Shown in pieces: positions 23,696 to 32,451 of a stretch of DNA of 64,000 nt. Within the stretch, counting starts at the first letter, position 1. Each line of letters begins with the position of its first letter. A program made the position numbers and the translations under genes. Below the pieces are notes generated by a model. That model was not told the origin of the DNA, searched no databases, and was given only the letters and a program-made list of their open reading frames with translations. This stretch comes from Oscillospiraceae bacterium CM (lineage in GTDB: Bacteria; Bacillota; Clostridia; Oscillospirales; Oscillospiraceae): contig CP072107.1 of the NCBI GenBank assembly GCA_022870705.1, positions 1,548,501-1,612,500 on the forward strand. Reading direction: 5' to 3'.

Positions 23696-24712
23696 TTAAT
23701 CATCATACCCGTTGGGGTTATTCTTCTGCCAGTTCCATGCGTCACGGCACATGTCATCAATCGTGCGTGATGCCTTCCAGCCCATGAGTCGCTCGGCCTT
23801 TGAAGCGTCGGCGTAGCAGGCGGCTATGTCCCCTTCGCGCCGGGGGGCGATGGTATACGGAATGGTAACACCGCTCGCTTTTTCAAACGCCCTGATGATG
23901 TCAAGCACCGAGACGCCCTGCCCTGTTCCAAGGTTGAAGACCTCAACGCCCGTGTGGCCGCTGCAATAATCGAGCGCGGCGACATGGCCCTTGGCAAGGT
24001 CGACGACGTGAATATAATCGCGCATGCCGGTGCCGTCCGGCGTCGGATAATCATCGCCGTATACCGAAAGGCGCTCAAGCTTCCTGACGGCGACCTGCGA
24101 TATGTACGGCATCAGATTATTTGGTATCCCATTCGGCATTTCGCCGATGAGGCCGCTTTCGTGCGCGCCGACGGGGTTAAAGTACCGCAGCAGGACAGCC
24201 GACAAGGATGGCCGCGCCGCAGCGGCGTCTTTGATAATCTGCTCGATGAAGAGCTTCGTCCAGCCATAGGGGTTTGAGCAGGAGCCGGTGGGCATGTCCT
24301 CCACGAGGGGCAGGCTTTGGGGCGTGCCGTAGACTGTTGCCGACGAGCTGAAGATGATGTGCTCGACACCAAAGTCTGCCATCGTCTCAAGGAGCGACAG
24401 GGTGCAATCGATATTATTCCGGTAATAAAGAAGCGGCACTTTGACCGATTCGCCGACGGCCTTGAGGCCCGCAAAGTGAATCACGCCGTCAAATCGGTGG
24501 TTTTGAAAAATCGTTTTAAGCGCTGCCTTATCAGCGACATCAATGCCATAAACGGATATTCTTTTGCCGCCGAGACGCTCGATTCTGCCCACTGCGGCCG
24601 GTGCGCTGTTTGAAAAATTATCAGCGATGACGACGTCGTGCCCGGCCTTTAAGAGCTCGACGGCCGTATGCGAGCCGATATAACCGGTTCCGCCCGTTAA
24701 AAGAATTTTCAA
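23696..24712 (-). CDS. galE: UDP-glucose 4-epimerase
   Basis: Interconverts UDP-glucose and UDP-galactose (possibly the N-acetyl forms) with bound NAD. It is 338 residues, standard for GalE. N-terminal Rossmann motif LLTGGTGYIGSHTAVEL, HFAGLKAVGESV near 80, catalytic Ser in FSSSATVYG and the YxxxK in NPYGWTKLFIEQ near 146-157, then RYFNPVGAHESGLIGE near 176. The start is a TTG at 24712 with GGAGG seven bases upstream. No other gal genes are nearby. Confidence 0.95.
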   Translation of the reverse strand: MKILLTGGTGYIGSHTAVELLKAGHDVVIADNFSNSAPAAVGRIERLGGKRISVYGIDVADKAALKTIFQNHRFDGVIHFAGLKAVGESVKVPLLYYRNNIDCTLSLLETMADFGVEHIIFSSSATVYGTPQSLPLVEDMPTGSCSNPYGWTKLFIEQIIKDAAAARPSLSAVLLRYFNPVGAHESGLIGEMPNGIPNNLMPYISQVAVRKLERLSVYGDDYPTPDGTGMRDYIHVVDLAKGHVAALDYCSGHTGVEVFNLGTGQGVSVLDIIRAFEKASGVTIPYTIAPRREGDIAACYADASKAERLMGWKASRTIDDMCRDAWNWQKNNPNGYDD

Positions 24713-24844
24713 GGTGACGCCTCCGATATTAGAAATATATGCCAGTATACCACAGTTTGACCGCCCGGGCAATATTGTTTGTCGGCTTTCATATTTGCAA
24801 AAAATCGGTCAATCCTAGAAGCAGCAAATGATTGAGGTGATTTT

Positions 24845-25861
24845 TTGAGTCAAAAGCATGTAGGCGGGCAGAGCGTCAGCTTCCCGAACCCGCCATCCAT
24901 CATTGCCAGCGCCAGCGTCGTCGGCAAGAAAGAGGGCGAAGGGCCACTTAAAGACAGTTTTGACGTTGTCAGCGACGACACGACATTCGGCGAAGAGACA
25001 TGGGAAAAATCCGAGAGCGCCATGCAGAAAAAAGCGCTGGAAACGGCGCTTTCCAAAGCAGGTCTCACGCCCGCTGACATTCAGTACATTTTTGCCGGGG
25101 ACCTTTTAAATCAGTGCATCGGCTCGGTGTTTTCCCTGCGCGATATGAACATCCCGTTTTTCGGGCTGTACGGCGCGTGCTCGACAATGGCCGAGAGCCT
25201 TGCTCTGGCGGCGATGACCATCGACGGCGGCTTTGCCGACAAGACGGCAGCCGTCACATCGTCGCACTTCTGCAGCGCCGAGCGGCAGTTCCGCTTCCCG
25301 CTGGAATATGGCGGGCAGCGCACACCGACGGCACAGTGGACCGTCACAGGGGCCGGGGCCGTGATCCTTGCAGAGAGCGGGCCGGGCCCATATGTCAAGC
25401 ATGTGACGTGCGGCAAAATCGTTGATAAGGGCATTAAGGATGCCAACAATATGGGCGCCGCGATGGCCCCGGCTGCCTATGATACGCTGACCGCCCATTT
25501 TAAGGACTTGGCGCTTGAGCCTTCTTATTACGATATGATCGTCACGGGCGACCTCGGCCTTGTCGGCGCCGATATTCTGACAGACCTTCTCAAAAAGGAC
25601 GGCCTCGACATCATGCCTAACTATAACGACTGCGGCCTGATGATTTATGCACGTGACGCGCAGGACGTGCACGCTGGCGGCTCCGGCTGCGGCTGCTCGG
25701 CGTCTGTTTTGTCGGGGCATCTGCTGGACGGGATGCGCGCGGGACGCTGGAAAAACATCCTCTTTGCCGCGACTGGGGCGCTTTTATCACCGACGTCAAC
25801 GATGCAGGGTGAAAGCATCCCCTGTATCTGCTGCGCCGTGTCGATTTCAACGGCGAAATAG
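24845..25861 (+). CDS. spoVAD: stage V sporulation protein AD
   Basis: Thiolase-fold protein of the SpoVA channel that binds dipicolinic acid and helps load it into the forespore. It is 338 residues, normal length. Typical segments are FAGDLLNQCIGSVFSLRDMN near 82, FFGLYGACSTMAESLALAAM near 104, SSHFCSAERQFRFPLEYGGQ near 132 and the C-terminal GALLSPTSTMQGESIPCI. The start is TTG with TGAGGTGAT upstream. A sigma-G/F promoter is expected; TTTCATA...CAATCCTA upstream is a weak candidate. The usual partner spoVAC is not upstream. Confidence 0.94.
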   Translation: MSQKHVGGQSVSFPNPPSIIASASVVGKKEGEGPLKDSFDVVSDDTTFGEETWEKSESAMQKKALETALSKAGLTPADIQYIFAGDLLNQCIGSVFSLRDMNIPFFGLYGACSTMAESLALAAMTIDGGFADKTAAVTSSHFCSAERQFRFPLEYGGQRTPTAQWTVTGAGAVILAESGPGPYVKHVTCGKIVDKGIKDANNMGAAMAPAAYDTLTAHFKDLALEPSYYDMIVTGDLGLVGADILTDLLKKDGLDIMPNYNDCGLMIYARDAQDVHAGGSGCGCSASVLSGHLLDGMRAGRWKNILFAATGALLSPTSTMQGESIPCICCAVSISTAK

Positions 25862-25877
25862 GAAAGGAAATAAACAA

Positions 25878-26246
25878 ATGCAGATTTTTTGGGAATATTT
25901 AAGGGCTTTTCTAGTCGGCGGCGCTTTGTGCCTCATCGGTCAAATTCTCATTGATAAAACAAAGCTGACGCCCGCCCGAATTTTAACGTCCTACGTCGTC
26001 GCCGGTGTCTTACTGGGGGCTGTTGGCCTATACAGGCCGCTCGTCGACTGGGCCGGTGCGGGTGCGACGGTGCCACTGACCGGCTTCGGCAACATTCTAG
26101 CACAAGGCGTTAAAAAGGCCGTCGACGAGAAGGGCTTTCTCGGCATTTTTACCGGCGGCCTGACGGCGGCGGCCGCCGGAATTGCCGCCGCCATCTTCTT
26201 TGGATATCTGTTCGGCCTGATTTTCAAGCCCGGCGACAAAAGCTAG
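25878..26246 (+). CDS. spoVAE: stage V sporulation protein AE
   Basis: A 122-residue membrane protein of the SpoVA channel for dipicolinic acid. It has about four hydrophobic helices, and the characteristic GGALCLIGQILIDKTKLTPA near 15-34 and AQGVKKAVDEKGFLGIFTGG near 75-94. The ATG at 25878 has GGAAAGGAAA upstream and follows spoVAD by 16 nt. A longer reading that starts inside spoVAD is not real. Confidence 0.94.
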   Translation: MQIFWEYLRAFLVGGALCLIGQILIDKTKLTPARILTSYVVAGVLLGAVGLYRPLVDWAGAGATVPLTGFGNILAQGVKKAVDEKGFLGIFTGGLTAAAAGIAAAIFFGYLFGLIFKPGDKS

Positions 26247-26260
26247 GCTTCAGCGGTCGC

Positions 26261-26301
26261 AAAAAAAGCGGCGCAGACTGCTGTCTGCGCCGCTGGCCTT
26301 T
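26261..26301 (-). terminator. clpC terminator, also possible for spoVAE
   Basis: An 11-bp stem AGCGGCGCAGA/TCTGCGCCGCT with T7 on the minus strand; the plus strand has GGCCTTTTT after the stem, so it may work in both directions. Confidence 0.88.
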
Positions 26302-28779
26302 TTAGACATTACTGGTTTCAGCCGATTTTTCTTCCTGCCGGACGAGCTCAATTTTTCCGTCGAGCGCCGTCACGGTGACCGTGTCGCCCTCCTTGATGCT
26401 GCCGTCCAAGATTTTCTCGGCGGCGGCGTCCTCCACGGCGCTTTGAATCGCGCGGCGGAGCGGGCGCGCACCGTAGACGGGGTCAAAGCCGCGTTCGGCG
26501 AGCAGGTCAAGCGCCGACTCGTCCACCGTCATGACAATGCCCATTGCCTTGATGCGGCTGACAACCGTCGCGAGCATTTTGGCGCTGATCTCCTTGATGT
26601 TCTCGCGAGAGAGCTGATGGAAAACAATTGTCTCGTCAATGCGGTTTAAGAACTCCGGCTTGAAGGTCCGCCGCAGTTCCTCCATCACGGCACTTTTGAT
26701 GTTTTCAAATTTCGTCAGCTCACTGTCGCCGCCAGCCGGGGCGAAGCCGAGCTTTTTCTGCTTATCGGTGATGTTGCGCGCGCCGACGTTTGACGTCATG
26801 ACGATGATGGTGTTTTTAAAGTCCACGCGGCGGCCCTGCGCGTCGGTCAGGATCCCGTCCTCCATAATTTGGAGAAGGATATTAAACACATCCTCATGCG
26901 CTTTTTCGATCTCATCGAAGAGGATGACGGCGTAAGGACGACGCCGAACCTTTTCCGTCAGCTGGCCGCCCTCGTCGTAGCCGACATAGCCCGGCGGCGA
27001 GCCGATGAGCTTGGAAACTGTATGCTTTTCCATGAATTCCGACATATCAACGCGCATCATGGCGTTTTCATCACCGAACATCGCCTCGGCAAGTGCCTTG
27101 GAAAGCTCCGTCTTGCCGACGCCCGTCGGGCCAAGGAACAGGAAAGAGCCGATCGGGCGCTTCGGGTCTTTTAACCCGACCCTGCCGCGCCGCAGCGCCT
27201 TGGCAACGGCCGTAACGGCCTCCTCCTGCCCCACAACGCGCTTGTGGAGCACCGCTTCCATCTTCAAAAGCCGCTCGCTCTCGTCCTGCGTGATGCTCAT
27301 CACGGGAATGCCCGTCCAGCCGGAGACAACGGCGGCGATATCCTCCGGGCCGACGCTTTTGCGATCGCCGCTGCGCAGGCTCTCCCAATTCTTGCGGACT
27401 TGCTCCAGTTCCGTGTCGAGCTGGTGTTCCCTGTCGCGCAGGGCGGCGGCACGCTCAAAGTCCTGACTTTTGACGGCGGCTTCCTTTTCCGCCCCAAGCG
27501 CTTCGCGTTTGATTTCCAGCTCCTTGATATCCGGCGGGAGCTTGAGGTTCTGCATCCGCACGCGCGAGGAGGCCTCATCAATGAGGTCAATGGCCTTATC
27601 GGGGAGATAACGATCGTTAATATACCGGCTGGACATCTTGACGGCGGCTTCGATAGCCTCGTCGGTGATCTTCAGCTTATGATGGGCTTCATACTTATCA
27701 CGCAGGCCGGTGAGGATCTGAATCGACTCCTCCTGCGTCGGCTCATTAACCGTTACGGGCTGGAAGCGTCTTTCAAGCGCTGCGTCCTTCTCCACATGTT
27801 TTCTGTATTCATTGAGCGTCGTCGCACCGATAACCTGAATCTCGCCGCGGCCGAGCGCCGGTTTGATGATATTGGCGGCGTCAATTGCGCCCTCGGCGGC
27901 GCCTGCGCCGATGATTGTGTGCAGTTCATCGACAAACAAGATGACGTCTCCCGCTTTGATCACCTCGTCAATGGCAGCCTTGATGCGCTCTTCAAAATCG
28001 CCTCTGTACTTTGTTCCAGCAACCATGCCGGTGAGGTCTAGGGACACGACGCGCTTGTCCTGCAGCATTTCCGGCACGTCCCCGGCGATAACGCGCTGCG
28101 CGAGACCTTCGGCGATGGCCGTCTTGCCGACGCCCGGCTCGCCGATTAAAACAGGGTTGTTTTTCGTGCGCCGGGAGAGTATCTGAATGACGCGCTGGAT
28201 TTCATTGTCGCGCCCGATGACGGGGTCTAGTGCGCCGCTGCGCGCCATCTCTGTCAAATCGCGTGAAAACTGATCCAGTGTTTTCGTCTCGGTCTTCTTC
28301 GTCTTGCCAACAGGGGCCGTCTGCCGCGGCTTATATTCGGTGCTGCCGAAAATATTGATAATTTCCGTATACATCTTGTTGAGGTCAACGCCTGTTGAGA
28401 GAATCAGCCGCGCCGCAACACTGTCATATTCGCGCAGAATACCAAGCAGCAAATGCTCCGTCCCGATATAGTTGTGCCCGAGCCTGTTGGCCTCTGTAAC
28501 GGCCAGTTCGATGACGCGCTTAGCACGCGGCGTGAGGCCTTGGGGGGGCATGTCCCCCTGCCCGCCTCGACCGATATTCTTCTCAATGAGGTCTAAAATG
28601 AGACGGCTTTCAAGCCCAGACTCCCGCAGTACCTTGGCGGCAACGCCGCCGCCCTCGCGCGCGAGGCCTAAAAGGACGTGCTCGCTGCCGACATATCCAT
28701 GCCCAAGCTCTGCGGCTGCAGCCTGCGCCAATTCCAAAACGCTTTTGGCCCGCTCGGTAAATCTCTCTTCATATCTCAT
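26302..28779 (-). CDS. clpC: Clp protease ATP-binding subunit ClpC
   Basis: AAA+ unfoldase (825 residues) that feeds ClpP. Two N-domain repeats lie at about 1-140. The first ATPase domain has [18 protein letters not shown] near 212. A middle domain with UVR-like [20 protein letters not shown] lies near 440-460, and the second ATPase domain has [18 protein letters not shown] near 547, then [20 protein letters not shown]. Near the C-terminus [18 protein letters not shown] is typical. GGGGGG lies six bases before the ATG. It follows mcsA by 2 nt and is controlled with it by CtsR. Confidence 0.97.
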   Translation of the reverse strand: MRYEERFTERAKSVLELAQAAAAELGHGYVGSEHVLLGLAREGGGVAAKVLRESGLESRLILDLIEKNIGRGGQGDMPPQGLTPRAKRVIELAVTEANRLGHNYIGTEHLLLGILREYDSVAARLILSTGVDLNKMYTEIINIFGSTEYKPRQTAPVGKTKKTETKTLDQFSRDLTEMARSGALDPVIGRDNEIQRVIQILSRRTKNNPVLIGEPGVGKTAIAEGLAQRVIAGDVPEMLQDKRVVSLDLTGMVAGTKYRGDFEERIKAAIDEVIKAGDVILFVDELHTIIGAGAAEGAIDAANIIKPALGRGEIQVIGATTLNEYRKHVEKDAALERRFQPVTVNEPTQEESIQILTGLRDKYEAHHKLKITDEAIEAAVKMSSRYINDRYLPDKAIDLIDEASSRVRMQNLKLPPDIKELEIKREALGAEKEAAVKSQDFERAAALRDREHQLDTELEQVRKNWESLRSGDRKSVGPEDIAAVVSGWTGIPVMSITQDESERLLKMEAVLHKRVVGQEEAVTAVAKALRRGRVGLKDPKRPIGSFLFLGPTGVGKTELSKALAEAMFGDENAMMRVDMSEFMEKHTVSKLIGSPPGYVGYDEGGQLTEKVRRRPYAVILFDEIEKAHEDVFNILLQIMEDGILTDAQGRRVDFKNTIIVMTSNVGARNITDKQKKLGFAPAGGDSELTKFENIKSAVMEELRRTFKPEFLNRIDETIVFHQLSRENIKEISAKMLATVVSRIKAMGIVMTVDESALDLLAERGFDPVYGARPLRRAIQSAVEDAAAEKILDGSIKEGDTVTVTALDGKIELVRQEEKSAETSNV

Positions 28780-28781
28780 AT

Positions 28782-29252
28782 CTAACCCCCCTGTCCGTTT
28801 TCACTATTTTCAAGCTGTTTAATTGTATCACGCAGCGCGGCTGCCTTCTCAAAGTCTTCGGCCTCAACCGCATTGTGCAGCTGCTCGCGCAGGATGTTGA
28901 GCTCACGGCGCTTTTTCATTTCCTCGTCGATTTCAGGCGCATTTTCAGCGGCAGGCTCATCCGCCACGCCCGGCACCGCCGTTTCTGTCTTCGGGCGGAG
29001 CAAGAGGCCCATCGCCGGAATGACGAACGTCGGGAAAAAGACGTTATAACGAACGGGCGCCTCATCCGGCAACCCGCCGAAAACACCGGTAAAGAGCTCG
29101 GCCAGAGAACCTTTTGGCTTTATGTCGGACGTCTGCGTCAGGCCGAGCTTCTCGGCGCAGTCGGCACACAGGTGCTTTTCGGTGATATTTCCGTTGATAT
29201 TTGATGTATAATGGAAGTTGACTTCCTCATTGCCGCAGTTTTGGCACTTCAT
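28782..29252 (-). CDS. mcsA: McsA-like zinc-binding protein with UVR motif
   Basis: A 156-residue protein with two CxxC pairs at the N-terminus (CQNCGNEEVNFHY and HLCADCAEKLG) and a C-terminal UvrB/UvrC motif (LHNAVEAEDFEKAAALRD). In Bacillus McsA activates the arginine kinase McsB and modulates CtsR. The ATG at 29252 has AAAGGAG eight bases upstream. The mcsB gene that normally follows is absent: clpC begins 2 nt after this stop codon. Confidence 0.92.
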   Translation of the reverse strand: MKCQNCGNEEVNFHYTSNINGNITEKHLCADCAEKLGLTQTSDIKPKGSLAELFTGVFGGLPDEAPVRYNVFFPTFVIPAMGLLLRPKTETAVPGVADEPAAENAPEIDEEMKKRRELNILREQLHNAVEAEDFEKAAALRDTIKQLENSENGQGG

Positions 29253-29277
29253 AGCTGTGCTCCTTTCTTTGTCTCGC

Positions 29278-29727
29278 CTATATGACATTAATCAGCATTT
29301 GTTTAAAGATACTCGCCCTGACGATATCCCGAAGCGGGGCCGGTATGGGGCGCAGCGCACAGCAGCCGACGGCCGCGAGAATCATGCGCGCCTGCTTGTG
29401 ATCAATGGCACCGCTGTTTAATAGATTTTTCGTTAATGCCTCGGCGGAACTATGGCTGACGGCTTCACCAATGGCGTTAACCGTGTGCATGATGAGCCGC
29501 TCCGGCTCCATCTCGACGCGCGTGATTCGGATGAACCCGCCGCCGCCCCGCCTGCTCTCCACAATATACCCGTGCTCGGGTGAAAACCGTGTCGAAATCA
29601 CATAGTTAATCTGACTGGGAACGCATTTGAAACGGTTTGCCAGCTCGGCGCGCTGCAACTCGGCGCAGCCGTCGGCATCGTTGAGCGCGTTGACAATAAA
29701 ACCGGCAATCACATCACTCATGCCCAT
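29278..29727 (-). CDS. ctsR: transcriptional repressor CtsR
   Basis: Dimeric repressor of class III heat-shock genes, 149 residues. The winged HTH has CAELQRAELANRFKCVPSQI and INYVISTRFSPEHGYIVESR, with the glycine-rich thermosensing wing RRGGGGFIRI near 60-69. The C-terminal domain includes DHKQARMILAAV. It is the first gene of the ctsR-mcsA-clpC operon. A CtsR operator lies between the promoter and the gene, so the operon represses itself. Confidence 0.96.
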   Translation of the reverse strand: MGMSDVIAGFIVNALNDADGCAELQRAELANRFKCVPSQINYVISTRFSPEHGYIVESRRGGGGFIRITRVEMEPERLIMHTVNAIGEAVSHSSAEALTKNLLNSGAIDHKQARMILAAVGCCALRPIPAPLRDIVRASIFKQMLINVI

Positions 29728-29752
29728 CGCGCATCACCACCTTCATTTTGAC

Positions 29753-29769
29753 TTTGACTATCTTTGACC
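29753..29769 (-). promoter_or_regulatory. CtsR operator
   Basis: Minus strand GGTCAAA-GAT-AGTCAAA, an exact match to the RGTCAAANANRGTCAAA consensus, followed directly by a third partial half-site GTCAAA. It lies just downstream of the predicted transcription start. Confidence 0.9.
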
Positions 29770-29778
29770 TTTTATGTT

Positions 29779-29807
29779 ATTTTACACCGGTTGATCACGC
29801 TTGGCAA
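29779..29807 (-). promoter_or_regulatory. ctsR operon promoter
   Basis: Minus strand TTGCCA (29802-29807), 17-bp spacer, TGTAAAAT with an extended -10 (TAAAAT 29779-29784). Confidence 0.7.
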
Positions 29808-29853
29808 TGGGTTTTTCACCCGTCATTGCACCAATAATCCTTTATTTTCGAAT

Positions 29854-30048
29854 CTATCTCACTTGTTCTTTTGATTTCGCGGCCTTCGGCGTAATAGCGC
29901 TGCTTTGCGCCGTTGCCAAGCCGCTTTTAATAGACGTCGGCTCGACCGCCCGGTGCGACATGGCACGCATTGTGTGCTCGCGGCTTTTCGGGCCGCCATT
30001 TTGACCGGGGCAGTCGCCCCTAAATATATCATACGCCTCTAGCTGCAT
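29854..30048 (-). CDS. uncertain small protein (64 aa) in the ctsR-ferredoxin gap
   Basis: In the 495-bp divergent gap between ctsR and the ferredoxin gene, the minus strand holds a 64-codon frame starting MQLEAYDIFRGDCPGQNGG with GGAAG some distance upstream. It has no hydrophobic segment and I recognise no family. Its GC content and codon use resemble real coding sequence, and it would read toward ctsR. It may instead be part of a structured leader. Apart from this and the two promoters I see nothing else in the gap. Confidence 0.3.
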   Translation of the reverse strand: MQLEAYDIFRGDCPGQNGGPKSREHTMRAMSHRAVEPTSIKSGLATAQSSAITPKAAKSKEQVR

Positions 30049-30140
30049 GGCTTTTTCTTCCTGCTTCCCGATGTTATATTTAGTTTATTATATCCTTACC
30101 GGGCGCAGCATTATTCGGCGAAAGCTGTAGAAATCTGCTC

Positions 30141-30168
30141 TTGATTTTTTATAGAGTCATGGTACAAT
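30141..30168 (+). promoter_or_regulatory. ferredoxin promoter
   Basis: TTGATT (30141-30146) and TACAAT (30163-30168), 16-bp spacer. Confidence 0.65.
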
Positions 30169-30222
30169 TAAATTGTTAAACCGTCTTTTAAGGCGGCCGA
30201 TACATAATATGGAGGTATATTC

Positions 30223-30390
30223 ATGGCATACAAAATTAGTGACGCTTGCGTTTCATGCGGAGCCTGCGCTCCGAACTGCCCTGTCGAGGCAATTTCCGAA
30301 GGTGCCGATCGCTATGTGATCGACCCCGCCAAGTGCACCGACTGCGGTACTTGCGCAGAAGCCTGCCCCATGGAAGCTATTTCCCAGTAA
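30223..30390 (+). CDS. 2[4Fe-4S] ferredoxin
   Basis: A 55-residue clostridial-type ferredoxin carrying low-potential electrons for pyruvate:ferredoxin oxidoreductase, hydrogenase and similar enzymes. Two CxxCxxCxxxCP clusters are visible: CVSCGACAPNCPVEAI and CTDCGTCAEACPMEAI, each ending in the usual P-x-E-A-I. The ATG at 30223 has GGAGG upstream. It is monocistronic with its own promoter and terminator. Confidence 0.97.
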   Translation: MAYKISDACVSCGACAPNCPVEAISEGADRYVIDPAKCTDCGTCAEACPMEAISQ

Positions 30391-30402
30391 GCAAACAAAC
30401 AT

Positions 30403-30475
30403 AAAAATGCTGTCGTTTCGGAATATGACACGCCGCCAAGCGGCAGTTGTCTGACTTAAATGGCAGCATTTTTTT
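30403..30475 (+). terminator. ferredoxin terminator
   Basis: AAAAATGCTG...CAGCATTTTT outer stem with an inner GCCGCcaaGCGGC hairpin, followed by T residues. Confidence 0.8.
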
Positions 30476-30489
30476 ATGGCGGTGAGATA

Positions 30490-31218
30490 ATGACGGATGC
30501 AATGTGGCCCGGCGGCCCTGTTTTCAAAAAAAGTGAAGACGCCTTTCGTATCGGTACAGACGCCGTCCTTCTGGCAGCCTTTGCCGGTGATGGGCAGGCC
30601 CGGCGCGTCTGCGACCTTGGCTGCGGCAGCGGTGTCCTCGCGATTTTATTGGCATACAGCCGTGATGACGTGCGCGTTGACGGCATCGAGCTTTTGCCGG
30701 TATCGGCGGCGATAGCGCGTGAAAACGTCCGCTTAAACGGCCTGGGCGGTCAAATTGACATATTAAACCGTGATCTGCGGGAACACCGAGATTTTCTCAC
30801 CGCGGGCGCGTATGACCTCGTTGTCGCCAATCCGCCGTATTATGTAACCGGCAGCGGTCAATCATCCCGCGACGCCGCGACGGCAGCGGCGCGAGCCGAG
30901 CACGCCTGCACCCTGCATGACGTGTGCGCAGCGGCGGCCTTTTTAACGCGCTGGGGTGGGCGCTTTGCCCTCGTGCACAAGCCGGAACGGCTTGCCGATG
31001 TTATCACAACACTCCGGCAGACAGGCTTTGAGCCAAAGCGTCTCCGCTTTGTCCATTATAAAGCCGTCGCGGCGCCGAACCTTTTTTTAATCGACAGCCG
31101 CCGGGGCGGCAAACCGTCGCTCGTCATTGAGCCGCCGCTTATTTTAACGGATGAAAACGGTTACGATACGGATGAAATCAAAAAGATTTATCATCGGGAT
31201 GCACGAGGTGATTTATGA
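30490..31218 (+). CDS. TrmN6-like tRNA adenine-N6 methyltransferase
   Basis: Class I SAM methyltransferase of 242 residues. SAM motif CDLGCGSGVLAILLA near 42-56, acidic GIELLPVSAAIA near 68, and the N6-adenine catalytic motif NPPYY near 115. E. coli TrmN6 modifies A37 of tRNA-Val; the Bacillus homologue YabB lies before rsmI and abrB, the same order as here, so the assignment is good though the target tRNA is unproven. GGTGAG lies before the ATG at 30490. It overlaps rsmI by 4 nt. Confidence 0.88.
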   Translation: MTDAMWPGGPVFKKSEDAFRIGTDAVLLAAFAGDGQARRVCDLGCGSGVLAILLAYSRDDVRVDGIELLPVSAAIARENVRLNGLGGQIDILNRDLREHRDFLTAGAYDLVVANPPYYVTGSGQSSRDAATAAARAEHACTLHDVCAAAAFLTRWGGRFALVHKPERLADVITTLRQTGFEPKRLRFVHYKAVAAPNLFLIDSRRGGKPSLVIEPPLILTDENGYDTDEIKKIYHRDARGDL

Positions 31219-32060
31219 GCGGAATTCTTTATCTGGTGGCAACGCCGATCGGCAATCTCGGCGACCTGACAAAGCGCGCTGCCGACATCTTGTCGGCCGT
31301 CGATTTTATCGCCGCCGAGGATACGCGCGTCACGCTGAAGCTGTTAAACCATCTCGGGCTTAAAAAACCGACCGTCAGCTATTATGAGCACAACCGCGCC
31401 GAGAGCGGCGAGCGGATTTTAGGCCGCCTTCTCGCCGGTGAGACCGCCGCCCTAGTCACCGACGCGGGCATGCCGGCTATCAGCGACCCGGGCGAAGACC
31501 TTGTGCGGCTTTGTACCGAAGCCGGTGTCCTTGTCCGCATTGTGCCCGGCGCGTGCGCGGCCGTCTCGGCCCTTGCACTGTCCGGCTTGCCAACGGGGCG
31601 CTTTACATTTGAGGGCTTTTTATCAACGGCAAAGAAAAGCCGCTTTGAGCATCTGGCCGCTTTAAAAACAGAAAAGCGCACAATGATTTTTTATGAAGCG
31701 CCGCACAAGCTGCGCGCGACGCTGCGCGATATGCTCGAAGCCTTCGGCGACCGGCGCATCTCTGTTAGCCGGGAACTGACAAAACTTCACGAGGAGACGC
31801 TGTCTACAACGCTGTCGATGGCCGCCACGCATTTTGACGATGTCCCACCACGCGGTGAATTTGTCCTCGTCCTTGAAGGCGCGCCCGACACACACGATGA
31901 CACCGGCATGACGCTCGAAACGGCGCTTACCATTGTGAAGGCGCGCCGTGACAATGGCATGACGCTCAAGGATGCCGTTAAATCGTGCGCGCTTGATACG
32001 GGTTTTCCCAAGAACGCCCTGTATGAGGCGGCCCTTAAAATGCCAACGGAAATCAATTAA
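31215..32060 (+). CDS. rsmI: 16S rRNA (cytidine(1402)-2'-O)-methyltransferase
   Basis: Tetrapyrrole-methylase-fold enzyme that 2'-O-methylates C1402 in the ribosomal decoding centre. It is 281 residues. N-terminal LYLVATPIGNLGDLTKRA, DFIAAEDTRVTLKLLNHLG near 33, LVTDAGMPAISDPGEDLVRL near 79, and FYEAPHKLRATLRDMLEAFG near 158 are all diagnostic. It starts inside the end of the TrmN6 gene, so translation is coupled. Confidence 0.96.
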   Translation: MSGILYLVATPIGNLGDLTKRAADILSAVDFIAAEDTRVTLKLLNHLGLKKPTVSYYEHNRAESGERILGRLLAGETAALVTDAGMPAISDPGEDLVRLCTEAGVLVRIVPGACAAVSALALSGLPTGRFTFEGFLSTAKKSRFEHLAALKTEKRTMIFYEAPHKLRATLRDMLEAFGDRRISVSRELTKLHEETLSTTLSMAATHFDDVPPRGEFVLVLEGAPDTHDDTGMTLETALTIVKARRDNGMTLKDAVKSCALDTGFPKNALYEAALKMPTEIN

Positions 32061-32065
32061 AAAAC

Positions 32066-32103
32066 AAAAAGAGTCTCCGTCCATAAGACGGAGACTTTTT
32101 TAT
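32066..32103. terminator. bidirectional terminator between rsmI and abrB
   Basis: GTCTCCGTC-cataa-GACGGAGAC with A-rich and T-rich flanks on both sides; serves the convergent rsmI and abrB. Confidence 0.9.
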
Positions 32104-32111
32104 TTTTTTAC

Positions 32112-32357
32112 TTATGCTTTTCTCTTGAGCTCTTTCATGCAGGGCGCGCAGATGTTTTTACCCTTGTAATTGGTAACACCCTTGACGTTGCTGCAAAAAA
32201 TACAGGCCGGTTCATACTTTTTGAGAACGATTGCCGACTCATCGACGTAGATTTCCAATGAGTCCTTCTCGGCAATGTCCAATGTGCGGCGAAGCTCGAT
32301 CGGGAGAACAATTCGCCCCAGCTCATCGACCTTCCTGACAATCCCCGTTGATTTCAT
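32112..32357 (-). CDS. abrB: AbrB-family transition-state regulator
   Basis: An 81-residue swapped-hairpin DNA-binding protein with MKSTGIVRKVDELGRIVLPI at the N-terminus, then ELRRTLDIAEKDSLEIYVDE and a C-terminal CxxC pair set (ACIFCSNVKG and ICAPCMKELK), as in clostridial AbrB. In spore formers AbrB represses post-exponential genes until Spo0A~P shuts it off. A candidate 0A-box pair overlaps its -35 region. AGGAAG is the ribosome site. Confidence 0.95.
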   Translation of the reverse strand: MKSTGIVRKVDELGRIVLPIELRRTLDIAEKDSLEIYVDESAIVLKKYEPACIFCSNVKGVTNYKGKNICAPCMKELKRKA

Positions 32358-32422
32358 TGTTCCGCTTCCTTTCTACAGAATATTCAATTGTCTTCTCCAT
32401 TTTACCTAGATTTGTCATAATT

Positions 32423-32451
32423 AGGATACCACTAATGTCCGTATTTGTCAA
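32423..32451 (-). promoter_or_regulatory. abrB promoter
   Basis: Minus strand TTGACA (32446-32451), 17 bp, TATCCT (32423-32428). Confidence 0.7.

Noticed and set aside
29801-30004. 67-codon plus-strand frame in the ctsR-ferredoxin gap
   Set aside because: No ribosome site, and it is antisense to the slightly more plausible minus-strand frame.
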